Below, piece after piece: positions 12,500-23,077 of a DNA stretch of 64,000 bases. Source of the DNA: Ipomoea triloba. Taxonomy: Eukaryota > Streptophyta > Magnoliopsida > Solanales > Convolvulaceae. The notes beneath the pieces were generated by a model that saw only the letters and a program-made list of their open reading frames with translations, was not told the DNA's origin and did not search any database. Made by a program: the position numbers and the translations under genes. Positions within the stretch are counted from its first letter, which is position 1. Each line of letters begins with the position of its first letter. The stretch spans positions 21,893,372 to 21,957,371 of the forward strand of contig NC_044922.1 of NCBI RefSeq assembly GCF_003576645.1, written 5' to 3'.

Positions 12500-13540
12500 T
12501 TAACTAACATACTTATAAACAATTAAATACATTGAAGGTCTCCTTTGGGTGATCCAACAACGTATAACATTAAACATAATGATGCTCAACTATTACTATT
12601 TTCACATAATTGGCTATTAATTATATTATGACTAGACTTGATTGCTATCTTTGGATATGCTAAACAACCCAATCAAATATAAATAATTAACCGCTATTAT
12701 GTTTATAATTATGAAATAATTGATCAACCTTTGGGCGACTCTTAAATATTTCATAATTATTAAACTTCAATTTACCCAATACAAAAGAAATTATGTCATT
12801 TCATTATAAGCATCACATAATCATGGGTAATTGAATTTTTTATTTAAATTTGATATCTATTAAACTTTATAATTTGGTCACTTTGGTGACTAACAAATAG
12901 TCATAATTAGATATCAAATAAATATACTATAAAAAACAATATCAGAAAAATAATGCGAAATAATACACCAAAAGGAAATACGTAATTATGCAAACATAAT
13001 TGTACGCAATACGAAAGTCACCATTATATACGCAATGCGACAGCTCCAATTCAAGAACTCATATATATTAGCAGTGCGCATATCATACATATAAATTATA
13101 TACAATTCAGTTAAATTTCATACTCTTATATATATATGAAAAGCAATTTTGGAATACCAAGAATCCATCATCATCATCATACATGCAAATTAAAGAATGC
13201 ATCATCATCATCATCATTTATGCAAATAGATGCGAAGCATATTACGGAAAATATACATGCGCAAACCATATACATGCATGTTCTCGAACTAAAATATTAC
13301 GGAAGAATATTACGGAAAAAATATACATATTCGAGAACTAGAACCTGGGCATACGCAAACAATACAAATTGTAGGCTTTACAATCCAATATCATGAATCA
13401 TGTATATCATAATTATATATGAGAAAAAGCATTGTCATGCGAAGTCATTTACAGTAATGTAAAACTTGGAATTCGCATGCGGAAAAACAAAGAGAAAAGC
13501 AAAATATTATCTTCCATGAAAAATCATATGTTCTACAACC
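12500..13540 (-). other. copia untranslated leader
   Basis: About 1 kb between the primer-binding site and gag, very AT-rich, with short CAT repeats near 13150–13220. No open frame with family resemblance. A long leader of this kind is common in plant copia elements. Confidence 0.6.
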
Positions 13541-13554
13541 TGGCTCTGATACCA
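13541..13554 (-). promoter_or_regulatory. copia primer-binding site
   Basis: Minus strand reads TGGTATCAGAGCCA two bases after the 5' LTR, the standard plant copia site complementary to the 3' end of initiator Met-tRNA. It fixes the orientation of the element. Confidence 0.95.
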
Positions 13555-13556
13555 CA

Positions 13557-13942
13557 TGTAAGTCAAAACCTAAACATACAGGACCTTAGGAATATATGAT
13601 TTTCACATATACTTAATTAGCGTTTAAACAACCTACCTGGCTCCATGGTTTTGCAGATGCTTCAATGCAGACTTGATTTCTCCCTCCAGACCTTGAGCTT
13701 TCCCTTAGCCTAAGAACTCTGATGGAGAGAGGATCTTAGTTTTTTTCAGAAAGTTGGGGAGAGGACCAGAGAGTCTCATTGGTTGATAAACCATCTCACA
13801 GTTCCATCAACGTGAAATGGTTATCTGAGCAGTCCTTAACTGACCAAATAATAGAATTATTTAATTATTAAATTTTAATAGATATTTATGAGCCATATTA
13901 ATAACAGTGAGCCATACAATATTAAACATAATTATTCTAACA
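13557..13942 (-). repeat. 5' LTR of Ty1-copia element
   Basis: 386-bp LTR, partner of 7471–7871. It lacks a 15-bp stretch (TTGAAACTGCTCTTA) present in the other LTR. Confidence 0.93.
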
Positions 13943-13950
13943 TTCCATTC

Positions 13951-14048
13951 TTCAACCTGCAAGAAAAGGAAATTGGGAAGAAGAAATATATTAGCAATAT
14001 TCAACCTGCAAGAAAAGGAAATTGGGAAGAAGAAATATATTAGCAATA
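13951..14048. repeat. Tandem duplication, 2 x 49 bp
   Basis: The 49-bp stretch starting TTCAACCTGCAAG and ending TTAGCAATA occurs twice in a row (13951–13999 and 14000–14048). The same stretch is single in the homologous copies near 18607, 22790, 25180 and 27440, so this is a private local duplication a few bases from the copia target duplication. Confidence 0.9.
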
Positions 14049-14079
14049 TGAACTCAAATCATATTCAAATATATTATAT

Positions 14080-15010
14080 AACCTCATGGTTGGAGCTTGA
14101 GCATCTTGTATTTGATTCGGACTTCTTTGAATGCATCTGAAAATACGAAAGTGAGAGATCCAAACGTGTCGGGAACATCATAAACAATATTCTCTTGCTC
14201 CATGTGGGACCCACCAAGAAATTTACTCTATGCATCGAGAGTGAGACTAAGGTCCTTTTTAGTAAATAATTAGCATATCAGTCAATTTTGACTTATTTAA
14301 TTTGACCATTATTAATTTTTTTGACTTGATTAAAAAAATCAATATAAGTGTTTGGTTAATGTGCTTTTTGTAATTCCAAAATACTAAATTTCAAAAGGTT
14401 AAGGGGTTATCCAAAGCAACATTTTCAATTAGTCTTTTGAGAAAAGAAATTATACCAAACAGCTAACAGTTAATTTACCAAACACTTTTCTACAATCAGC
14501 TAATATTATCAATTAATTATATCTTCTAACCCAATCAGCTAACAGTCATTTACTAAGCAGGGCCTAAGCCGATGGCATGGTTGCTATGCAATTGCTTCGA
14601 AAATTGCCCAACCTATGTGAACTGTATTTTAATGTAGAATGGCAGGTTGAGTTTATATTTGGCAATCATGCTTCTTAATTTATTATTATTATTTTTTGTT
14701 TCATTGATTCGTTCGAATTTCCTCATGGTGTTTTTCATTTCGTGTTGAGTTGTAGACGAGACGGGATGACAAAGAAGTTGCAAGAAGGCTTTTGGAGGAT
14801 CCGGACTTTAATTTGGCTTTATTGATGAGGAAATGATTATGCTTAAAATTGTAAAGATAGAATGTTTTAGAGGATCTGCACTTGAAGTCCATTGGAGTTA
14901 AAGAAGTACGAATCGAACATGCCGCAAGTCTGCAACCATAAATCCTTCGAGCGGGTTGCGAGCACAACAATTCGGCAGGTAGCATTTTGGTTGGCAACCG
15001 TTCCAAAATT
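14080..15010 (+). pseudogene. F-box/FBD pseudogene, plus strand
   Basis: Remnants in gene order: HLVFDSDFFECI and NIINNILL…GPTKKFTL (14097–14235); then, after an inserted MITE, LPNLCELYFNV (about 14600–14640), an intron ending TTGTTGAGTTGTAG near 14755, and a degenerate FBD part (LLEDPDF, MLKIVKIECFRGSALEV, 14786–14895) with stops and a frameshift. From about 14925 a minus-strand F-box fragment (IVVLATRSKDLWLQ) abuts it head-on, so the locus is rearranged. The F-box itself is missing at the 5' end. Intact relatives would act as substrate adaptors of SCF ubiquitin ligases. Confidence 0.75.
14252..14570. mobile_element. hAT-like MITE
   Basis: Interrupts the F-box pseudogene between its LRR and FBD parts. 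Ends show GGTCCTTTTTAGTAAA and, inverted, GGCCCTGCTTAGTAAA; the body contains CAGCTAACAGTTAATTTACC-type sequence. Flanks share CTAAG only, so an 8-bp target duplication is not proven. Related copies lie at 39601–39881 and near 40736. Confidence 0.6.
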
Positions 15011-15151
15011 TTTATTCCATATCTACTAGCAGCAAACTTATTAAATTAAATCTATTAAATTAGGAAGAACAACAAGGGTTCAACAAAGTAGATTGAACAT
15101 TGGTACAAAAGTTTATTTAAATCTTCGTATCCAAATATTTATTTACTCTAT

Positions 15152-15452
15152 GGGTGTGTTTGGTTGGGGGGTTTAGGCATAAGGTATGGGTATCAAAGTG
15201 ATTGTTAGTATTTGGTTGATAGGTTTTGTGAATGCTACTATGGGTTTGGAATACCCCATTAATGGCAAAACCCATACCCTTATTAAATAAGGGTTTCATC
15301 TTCCTTCATCATTTCTTCCCCAACTATTAATAATCATTCCCATTCCACCCAACTACCAAACATGCTAAATACTTTCACCAAAACCCATTACCCTTACCAA
15401 GTATTTGATACCCATTCCGATTCCGATTCCCATGTGCGAACCAAACTCACCC
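15152..15452. mobile_element. Tourist/Harbinger-like MITE, 301 bp
   Basis: Terminal inverted repeats GGGTGTGTTTGGTTGG and, inverted, GGGTGAGTTTGGTTCG; 3-bp flanking repeat TAT on both sides. The interior is rich in GGTATGGGTATCAAAG-like and mirrored TTTGATACCCATTCC sequence, so the whole element can fold back. The TAT duplication rather than TTA/TAA makes the superfamily call tentative. Confidence 0.7.
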
Positions 15453-16266
15453 TATATTTAGTTATTTATTTAGGGTTGATGTTGATTTGGTACAAAAATT
15501 TACATTTCTGCGTTGATCTTAATAAGGGGAAGAAAAATGAACCATCCCAAATGAGATGAAGGATGGGAAATTACCATTAGGACCCTAATTTTAACGGTCA
15601 ACTAACAAAATTTTTAACAAACGACTAAATTGGGTAAAATCATCAAGTCGAGAACTAAATTGAGCACAAAAAGTCATTTTGGACTAAATTGAGTAAAACC
15701 ACTATAGTCAAGGACTATATTGGGTATTAACTCATTGAACATTTACAGTTTTTATGTTTATTTTAAAAAAATTTATAATTGAAAACTGAAATGTTCTTTT
15801 TTTTTTTTGAAAAGAGACTAAAATGTTCTTATATTTTAGGATATTTAAACTATTTGTTGATAAATTAAATGATCAAAAATAGTCATGCCACAATAATACT
15901 AGATCAAAAAGGAATATTCTGATAAAAAAGGACCGTGTATTGCCACCTATATATAATTCTAGAACCAAAAATATAATTAACTCTTATTTAATTTATAAGA
16001 GTTCGAAATCTTTAGGAAAAAAAGCTAATAATCCTCATAATTAATGTCAATAGGTTAAGAAAGGAAGCCCATAACCTCTTTTCTTTTTTTTTATTTTTTT
16101 TTTTTAAAAATTACACAAACACTTCATTAACTAGCAATGTCCAAGTTCAGAACACATGAATACAAGACAAAGGGGTTTTAGCGCGCCACTCCGCATGCAC
16201 GATCAAACATAACGACCAATTTCCTAGTTAAGGAGTAACTCGATTCGCATGTCATTATGCAGTAAA
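15453..16266. other. Gene-free AT-rich stretch
   Basis: Contains a diverged short-period repeat between about 15620 and 15730 (variants of GGACTAAATTGAGTAAAA), typical of decayed transposon ends, and 3'-flanking sequence of the minus-strand F-box gene that ends at 16267. No gene or RNA was recognised. Confidence 0.5.
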
Positions 16267-16544
16267 TTAGCATTCATCTACAACATTATAACCAACAAGG
16301 TTATACGTAGACTTGTACTCCACGAAGACAAGTTGTGCATTAGGAGATGCACGAGGGAAGCACGTCAGCTCTCTTAGTATATTCATCCCCATTAAGGCAT
16401 ATGTTATACTCCATGCAGGGTGAATAACAACTCTATCCAATGCAGGGCATTTGGAGAAGACCGACTTTATAAAGAGAACTTCAAGCCTAAATCCATTAAA
16501 CCCGTCAATTTTCACTGTTTTAAGCATCTTCATATCCTGATTAA

Positions 16545-16931
16545 GGGAAAATGACACTTTTTCCCCCTATGTTATGTGCATATATCACTTTTTCCCCCTA
16601 TGTTATTAAAGTGGCAGTTTTTACCCCTAAAATGTTAAATTGACATTGTTACCCTTAAAAATAATTATTTCATTTATTATTCTTCTCCAACAAATTATTA
16701 CTTATATGTATGGATGATCACGATTCGGTTCGAACCTAACCAAACACTGTAGCAATCATACTGAAATAGTATGGAGGTTCTGGTTACGATTCAGAACCGA
16801 AAAAAATAAAATTAAATAATTGTTGAACCGGAACTTAACCACAGTCATATATAGTGAAAATGATCAAACACTTATTTTGATAAATCGATACGGTTCGGTT
16901 CCAATTTCGATTTTGAACCGCCAATCAAAAC

Positions 16932-16988
<57 letters not shown>

Positions 16989-17334
16989 TAATTTTATTTC
17001 TTATTTTAAAATAGTCTAAATTCAACAATTATTTTATTTTATTTTTTCGGTTCTGAATCGTAACCATAATCGTCTATACTATTTAAGTTCAATTGCTATA
17101 GTGTTCGATTAGGTTCGTATCGAACTGTGATCTTCCATACATATTAGTAATAATTAGTTGGAGAATAAAAATAAATGTAATAGTTATTTTTAAGGGCAAA
17201 AATGTCAATTTAACATTACAGGGGAGAAAACTAACACTTTTAAAATAACTTGGGGGGAAAACTGTCACTTTAATAACACATGGGAAAAAAGTGCTATAAG
17301 CACATAACATAGGGGGAAAAAGTGTCATTTTCCC
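16545..17334. mobile_element. Mutator-like MITE, 790 bp, in FBD exon
   Basis: Long terminal inverted repeats: GGGAAAATGACAC at the left and its complement at the right, extending through the CCCCCTATGTTATGTGC stretch and, less perfectly, about 150 bp inward. Flanks are CCTGATTAA (16536–16544) and CTTGATTAA (17335–17343), a 9-bp duplication with one mismatch, as for Mutator-type insertions. No transposase. Its centre holds a (TTTA)n tract (about 16930–16990) and inverted copies of a CGGTTC…GAACCG region. Confidence 0.88.
16928..16990. repeat. (TTTA)n microsatellite
   Basis: About fifteen TTTA/TTAT units inside the MITE. Confidence 0.9.
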
Positions 17335-18589
17335 CTTGATTAATGAAGTAATGGTCTGGATCCTCCAAATGATTCAAAGTATCTTCTTCATATTGGGCAC
17401 ATGCCTACAACTCAACAAGAAACGAAAAACACCATGATTGCTAAAAATAAACTCGGCGTACCATTGCTGCCCCAATACCCAATTCACATAGGTTTGGAGA
17501 TTTTTGAAGCAGTGTCATAACTGTGGCGATCTGCTGCTCACAACTAGAACTCAAATCATGCAGTTCCATTACTTGTAGATTTATTGTAGTCAAAGAATTA
17601 AGCACGGCTGCTGCAACATCTCCACGCTACAAAAAGATCAGAGCAATGTACAATAGAGAAAACAAATTAATTAGCCCAGGCCAGAAGAGCTAGAACTTTA
17701 ACATTACATTATTAAATCCTTCCATCCATTTGTACCAAGTAAAGCTAAGCCAGATAGATTCTTACCCACAAGAAACTGCCTCCAGACAAGCAAAGAGTCT
17801 TAATTCTCTTCAATTGAAATGCAAACCCAGAATAAGCACTAATGTGGCACAAGCTTTCAAGTTTCGGAGCAATGATCTCAAATTTTATCCATCCCCTCAC
17901 AATCTTCAAGGAAAGCTAGCCAACTTCTCAAGATTAGGAATAGTAGAGGCAACACCATTAACACTCCACTTAAGCTCAACCCTATCGAAAACTAATGAAG
18001 TTACTTCGGGGAATATACATCGAGCATTTGCAGGGAAATCTACAACGAGACCATCGAGTCTCAGCCGCTTAATTGTGGGGCACCACAGTATACAAATTGG
18101 CAGCTTAATCATACTTGGAAGAACAAACAAATGCAAGGTGAGTTCTTCAATACCATTTCTTGATAGAAAACTACACCACCGCTCTATATCAGACTGATGC
18201 AGCTTAGGCTGTATGTTGATGTTTAAAGTAAATTTCTTGACTGGTCCACGACGAAGCAAGAGAATATTATTGATTATGTTCGCAACACTTGTGGAGTTTT
18301 CAGCTACGTAATTTTGGATGCTTTGAAAGAAGTCCGGATCAAACACAAGCCGCCCATGTTGCAACCAAACATTCTTCCAGAGGGTTGAGAGCATGACCAT
18401 TCTGGCAGCATCTCGGGTGGGCAAGACTCCAAAATTCTTTGTTATAGCTCTATTGGCAGTTGACTTATAAAATCCCTTCTTTGATGTTGTGTGGTTTCCA
18501 TTCGACGGCGAGTAGCCATTAAATTAAATTGGGAGTAATGATGAGGAAGTATGTTTAGTTTGTTTGGCGTCGTTCAAAATCAGATCAAA

Positions 18590-18700
18590 AGTTTAAACCA
18601 TTCCATTCTTCAACCTGCAAGAAAAGGAAATTGGGAAGAAGAAAGAGATTAGCAATATGAACTCAAATCATATTCAAATATATTATATAACCTCAATTCA
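18590..18700 (-). promoter_or_regulatory. Conserved upstream region of the F-box family
   Basis: About 110 bp upstream of the 18519 start, recognisable by AACCTGCAAGAAAAGGAAAT and CAAATATATTATATAACCTC. The same block follows each fused F-box fragment in the array, so the fragments kept their parent's 5' flank. Promoter activity is inferred only from position. Confidence 0.45.
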
Positions 18701-18939
18701 TACTAGGAAGGGGAATAGACCGAGGCCAACCGAGCTTTAAAAAATTTGGCATGGGCCTGTTACGAAAATCTAAGGCCTAAGCTATATGTAGACTTTTTGT
18801 TAGACTCAAGCCTTAGCCTATAATTGGCTTGGCCTGAAACCTTTTCAAAAGCATACTTAATATGTAGGCCATTAAAAAGACTTCAAAGTAAGTCTTGCTT
18901 TGAGCTTATTTAAAGCCTACATGTTAAGTCTTTTTAAAA

Positions 18940-19394
18940 GGCAAAAACTTGTGTGAGACCGTCTCACCATGAAACGGGTCGGGTTGGATCGGGTCAAGAT
19001 GCAAATGTAACACTTATATGCACAAATGTCATACTTATATGCTCAAATGTAATACTAATAAGGAATAAAATTTTTGTTACTTATAAGAGTAAATGTAATA
19101 CTTTTAAGGGAAAATACAATACTTTTACATTTCGATTTAAAAGTATTACAATTTTTCTCAAAAGTATTATATTTGCCATTATAAGTAAGAGGCACTTGTT
19201 AACATTACTTATTATGAAAAATGTATTACTTTTTATCTTATAAGTAACAAAATTGTATTCTTGATTAGTGTTATATTTGAGCATATAAGTATGACATTTA
19301 CACATATAAGTATGACATTTGCATGGTGCTTTGACCCGACCCGACCCGTCTCACGAACAAGAATCCGTAAGACAGTCTCACACAAGTGTGACCC
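18940..19394. mobile_element. Fold-back MITE, 455 bp
   Basis: Inverted ends carry ACTTGTGTGAGAC…GTCTCAC followed by GGGTCGGGT repeats; the interior mirrors ATGCAAATGTAACACTTATA-type sequence, so nearly the whole element is self-complementary. Flanks TTTTTAAAA and TTTTAAAAA suggest a 9-bp duplication. The minus-strand frame at 19081–19305 is a shadow of the inverted repeat. Confidence 0.75.
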
Positions 19395-20055
19395 TTTTAA
19401 AAAACTTTAATAAGTATTTCTAAATAATTTAAGAAATATACATAATACATAACTATATAAGTATATCGCCACAATGCAAACATAATAGCATTAAAACATA
19501 ACATAAAATAAAATAACTCACGACTTCAGCATGCTCGTTAACTTGTTTAGGAATAAATTAAATTTTATTATTTGTTGTCATCCTATATAATTTCATAAAT
19601 AGTTAACAATCAACTCACATAATTAAGTCACGATACTTCATTAAATATTATAATAGTAAGAACAATTAATAACCAATTAAACAATAAAAATATTTATAGT
19701 AAGATTAACAACAATGTTTATAGTAAGATTAGGTATAAAATAGAATATATACTAACTTAATATTAAAAATAAATAAATATATATATATATATAGGAGACT
19801 TCATGTCTGGACTGCTCCTTAGGTGCAGTCGTGCCGCTATTTTGCAGTCATTAGATGACAGCAAGTCAACAAATCAAAGCTCACATCACCATTCTACATA
19901 CTAAAATGTACCAGAGGACCGATAAAACACATCATTCCATACTATACTACAATTTCCTAAAATCTAAGATTATATTACGACTTAGATTAATTGAATCGGA
20001 CGAGATAGATGTAGCCACACGACCTCATGGGAGCTCACGATCGCATATGAGCTAC

Positions 20056-20057
20056 TT

Positions 20058-20128
<71 letters not shown>

Positions 20129-20131
20129 ATA
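20056..20131. repeat. (TA)n(TG)n(TATG)n compound microsatellite
   Basis: About 20 bp of TA, 30 bp of TG and several TATG units. Frames crossing it encode only dipeptide-like repeats. Confidence 0.95.
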
Positions 20132-20334
20132 AATAGGTCACGCATGTATGCTTGAAAGCTAGGTCTGGTGTATGTATATAGGCATGGCTTCTTTAGTTTA
20201 ATAGACATTGAAACAGGCCCAAGCCTAGCCTTTTTACTAAACAAGTCAGGCTTAACTAGACCTTAATTAGGCCAGGCCATAGGCCCCTACAAAGGGGTTT
20301 GCCGGTCTGGTCTAATCCCATCCTTAATTGAGAC

Positions 20335-20930
20335 ATATCTATACATGTATAATTAATAAACTTACTATTATAGGTTAGTCAAACTACATACAAGTGTATT
20401 ACGTTATTAATACATGTTTATTAAATCTCAATTACAAGATAAATCATTAAGTCACTATTAAAGGTTCATCATTAAATTATTATCGTATGTTTGTTAAGTC
20501 ACTATTAAAGGTTTGTCATTAAATTATTACCGTATGTTCGTTAAGTCACTATTATAAATCCATCAATTTACTACTACAAGTTCATTAACTTATTATGTCT
20601 ACTGTGCTGCATCACTATTATAAGTTTATTAAGTCATCAATACTATAGATTCATCACACAAATATTGAAAAGACATTATAAAAATCTATTAGTATGAGTG
20701 TTATTTAAAATAGTTGAATAAAACATTTTGATTGAAATTTTTTTATACATTGAATTTATTATACAAAAATAAATAAAGAATAATGTGCCATTGAAATGTT
20801 TAGAGGATCTTCTTTGCATTATATTGTTCAAGCATACAAATCCCATTAAGTCTTTGAACTTTAATTTGAAATTTCTAACATATATAAGGTTAAGAATTAA
20901 TTTACTTTTAACTAGAGTTATCAATGCATA
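20335..20930. repeat. Diverged short tandem repeats
   Basis: A unit of about 44–50 bp (TTAAGTCACTATTAAAGG…) recurs near 20450, 20494 and 20545 and fades on both sides. The same motif recurs in the array spacers (TTAAGTCACTACTACATATT near 22983, 27640 and 29290), so this is the left margin of the right array. No gene seen. Confidence 0.55.
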
Positions 20931-23077
20931 CCAGAGGAGGATGAAGAAAAACCTCAACTCACCTTGTCAACAGGTATAATGAATGTGAAACAAATAAGAT
21001 GAGAAATAAAAATTTAAAAATTAGAGCAAAGCAAGCCACACCAACACAAATATAATGTGAAACAAATGAAATAAGTATAAGCAACAACATAAATACATAA
21101 TACACTTTTCTACGCCAAAAATAGAATCAACTACAAGAAATTGAAAACAAATATATAAAAGCTAATAGCAAACACCAACAAAGCAAGAGAATATCTTAGT
21201 TTAGTCATAAGGTGTAACTGCTCACAAAGGTTGAATCTACATCAAAGGGCAGCATTGGAAAAGTTGTTTCAATGTTGTTGTTGGTTGTTTGTGAGGGAGA
21301 TAGAGGGAAATGGCAAGGAAGAAATGGGTAGACGGTGAGAGGGGGAAAGGTGCAGCAATGGAATTGGGATTTAAGGTTTGTAATATTTACTATATATTTA
21401 TTGCGTTTAGGATTAGGGCTGGTGAATTGGGGAATTAAAAAATTTTAAATAATAATGTCAGGCTAGCTCGCCCCTTAGCCGGGCTAGCCCATGTGTCTTA
21501 CTTGTTGTCGGGTCTGAAATTTCCTAGTACAGACCCTGCTGTATTATGCAGCAAGGTAGGCTGGCCCAATAGGTTAGACTTATTTTTATAGTATTTAATT
21601 GAATCAAATCATTATTTGCAAATTTGATGAGAATGTTATTATTTTTTTTTAGAGAAAATAGTCAAATAAATCACTAAATTTTACTCAAAAAGTCAATTAG
21701 GCCATTAAACTTTTAGAAGTTACAATTAAACTCACAAACATGTTATTTTGGAGCATTAAAGCCCAAAAACTTGTTGCCGACCTTGTTGACCAATTGGGGT
21801 TCTGGTCATTCCGTCGAGCGTCTAGGTAATTTCCAGCAAGCAGTGTCAATTACCAGCAAACGACAAGCATCAAACAGTAGTCAGTTGCGTTTGAAGATGG
21901 CGACAAACTAGGTCGCCGTCTCCAACAAATGGAAATTGGTTGGACACTCGTCATAGAGGACCGGAACTCTAATTGACGTGTAATTAGTCCAAAACAAGCC
22001 AATTAACCAACACAAATATAATCGATAACAAATGAAATAATCAAAACAACAACATAAATACCTAGTACACTAATATATGCCAAAAAGGGAATCAATCACA
22101 ACATAAATTGGAAACAAATATAAAAAATTTAAGAATAAGCACCAACAAAGCAAGATAATATATTACTTTAAAAAAGCTGAATCTATGTCGAAGGGCGGTG
22201 TTGTTGAGGTTACGTCAGTGTCGTTGTTGATCGTTTGTGAGGGAGAGGGAGATGGCAAGAAAGAGATGAGTAGACAATGAGAGAGAGGGAGAGTGAGAGG
22301 ATGCTATGGAATAGGAATTAGGGCTCGTTATAGTATACTATTTATTAGGTACGAAACTAGGGTTTATGAATTAGGGAATTTTAATGGTAGGCGAGCCCAC
22401 TCCTTAACGCATGCTCATGCGGCCTACATCTTCTTGGGCGTCGAAATTTTAATGGTAAGTCATATCGAATTATGTTTGTTGTTTGTTTGTGCAATAGGAG
22501 ATGCACGAGGGAAGCACGCCAACTCCTTTACGATCTTGATCCCCATTAAAGAATAAGTTTTTATTAAAGAACAAACAAATGCCACTCATGTTGCAACCAA
22601 ACATTCTTCCAGAGGGTTGAGATAATGGCCATTCTGGCGGCATATCAGGTATCAAATCCCTTCTTTCATGTTGTGTGGTTTCCATTCAACGACGAGTAGA
22701 CATTAAATTAAATTGGGAGTAATATAATGATGAGGCCAGGTTGTTCAAAACTAGATCAAAAGTTTAAAGTTTTAAACCATTCCATTCTTCAACGTGCAAG
22801 AAAAGGAAATTGGGAAGAAGAAATATATTAGCAATATGAACTCAAATCATATTCAAATATATTATATAACCTCAAATTACTATACATTATTAAAAATAAA
22901 TGACACACATATTGATTTTGTTTTTTATTTTAAATTTTAAATGAACTTAATGTCCCTTTAAAAAAAATGAGCTTAAAGTCGATTAAGTCACTACTACATA
23001 TTCATTAAGACGTTTCTGTAGATCTATAAACTTACTATTATAGATTTGTCAAACCACAAACAAATTTATTAAGTTAT
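20930..23077 (-). repeat. Right array: type a-like and type c units
   Basis: A type a-like unit (leader near 21230) is followed by a diverged type c unit (leader near 22185: CTGAATCTATGTCGAAGG) and an F-box fragment. From about 21414 onward the segment is repeated at 27725 onward with an offset of about 6.31 kb, including both the 22293–22556 and 28607–28870 plus-strand shadow frames. The type c unit carries an extra stretch (TTCCAGCAAGCAGTGTCAA) absent from a and b. Confidence 0.7.
22459..22705 (-). pseudogene. Truncated F-box/FBD fragment 3
   Basis: Minus strand starts METTQHERRDLIPDM and then loses the core of the F-box; the WKNVW region is read out of frame, followed by the FBD end. Nearly identical to fragment 6 (28773–29020), its partner in the 6.3-kb duplication. 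Confidence 0.7.

Larger units (their letters stand above)
7471..13942 (-). mobile_element. Ty1-copia retrotransposon, near complete
   Basis: 6472-bp element between perfect TTCCA duplications (7466–7470 and 13943–13947). On the minus strand it has a 5' LTR, a primer-binding site complementary to initiator Met-tRNA, a leader of about 1 kb, one gag-pol frame ordered gag–protease–integrase–RT–RNase H (the copia order), a polypurine tract and a 3' LTR. LTR divergence near 2.6% (about ten substitutions in 386 aligned bases, counted by eye) suggests a fairly young insertion. It landed in the upstream region of an F-box fragment. Three nonsense codons make it defective. Confidence 0.95.
16267..18519 (-). 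pseudogene. F-box/LRR/FBD gene, disrupted by MITE
   Basis: Three exons by eye: exon 1 18519–17766 (MATRRRMETTQH; F-box; WKNVWLQHGRLVFDPDFF; LRR-like part), donor GTAAGAATC; exon 2 17626–17462 (KSPNLCEL); exon 3 17404–16267 (LEDPDHYFINQ, then FBD MLKTVKI, LRELTCFPRASPNAQ). Damage: a stop in the F-box (TAA after the IEL codons, near 18442) with a small deletion shifting the frame by 18425, and a 790-bp MITE within exon 3 between FINQ and DMKM. Intact members of this plant family recruit substrates to SCF E3 ligases. Apart from these breaks the exons read well, so inactivation looks recent. Confidence 0.85.
18700..20325. mobile_element. hAT-like non-autonomous element with nested inserts
   Basis: Left end AGGAAGGGGAATAGACCGAG and inverted right end AAGGATGGGATTAGACC are related and sit about 1.6 kb apart. 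Both ends continue into GGCCTAAGC/GGCCTGGCC-rich sequence typical of a widespread plant hAT group. The inside was filled later by a fold-back MITE (18940–19394), a TA-bracketed element and a microsatellite. No clear 8-bp duplication was found, so the exact ends are uncertain. Confidence 0.5.

Noticed and set aside
17730..18197. 155-codon plus-strand frame
   Set aside because: Antisense shadow of exon 1 of the F-box/FBD pseudogene.
22293..22556. Two near-identical plus-strand frames (also 28607–28870) that look like a conserved gene
   Set aside because: Their similarity comes from the 6.3-kb duplication; they run antisense across the leader of type c and an F-box fragment.
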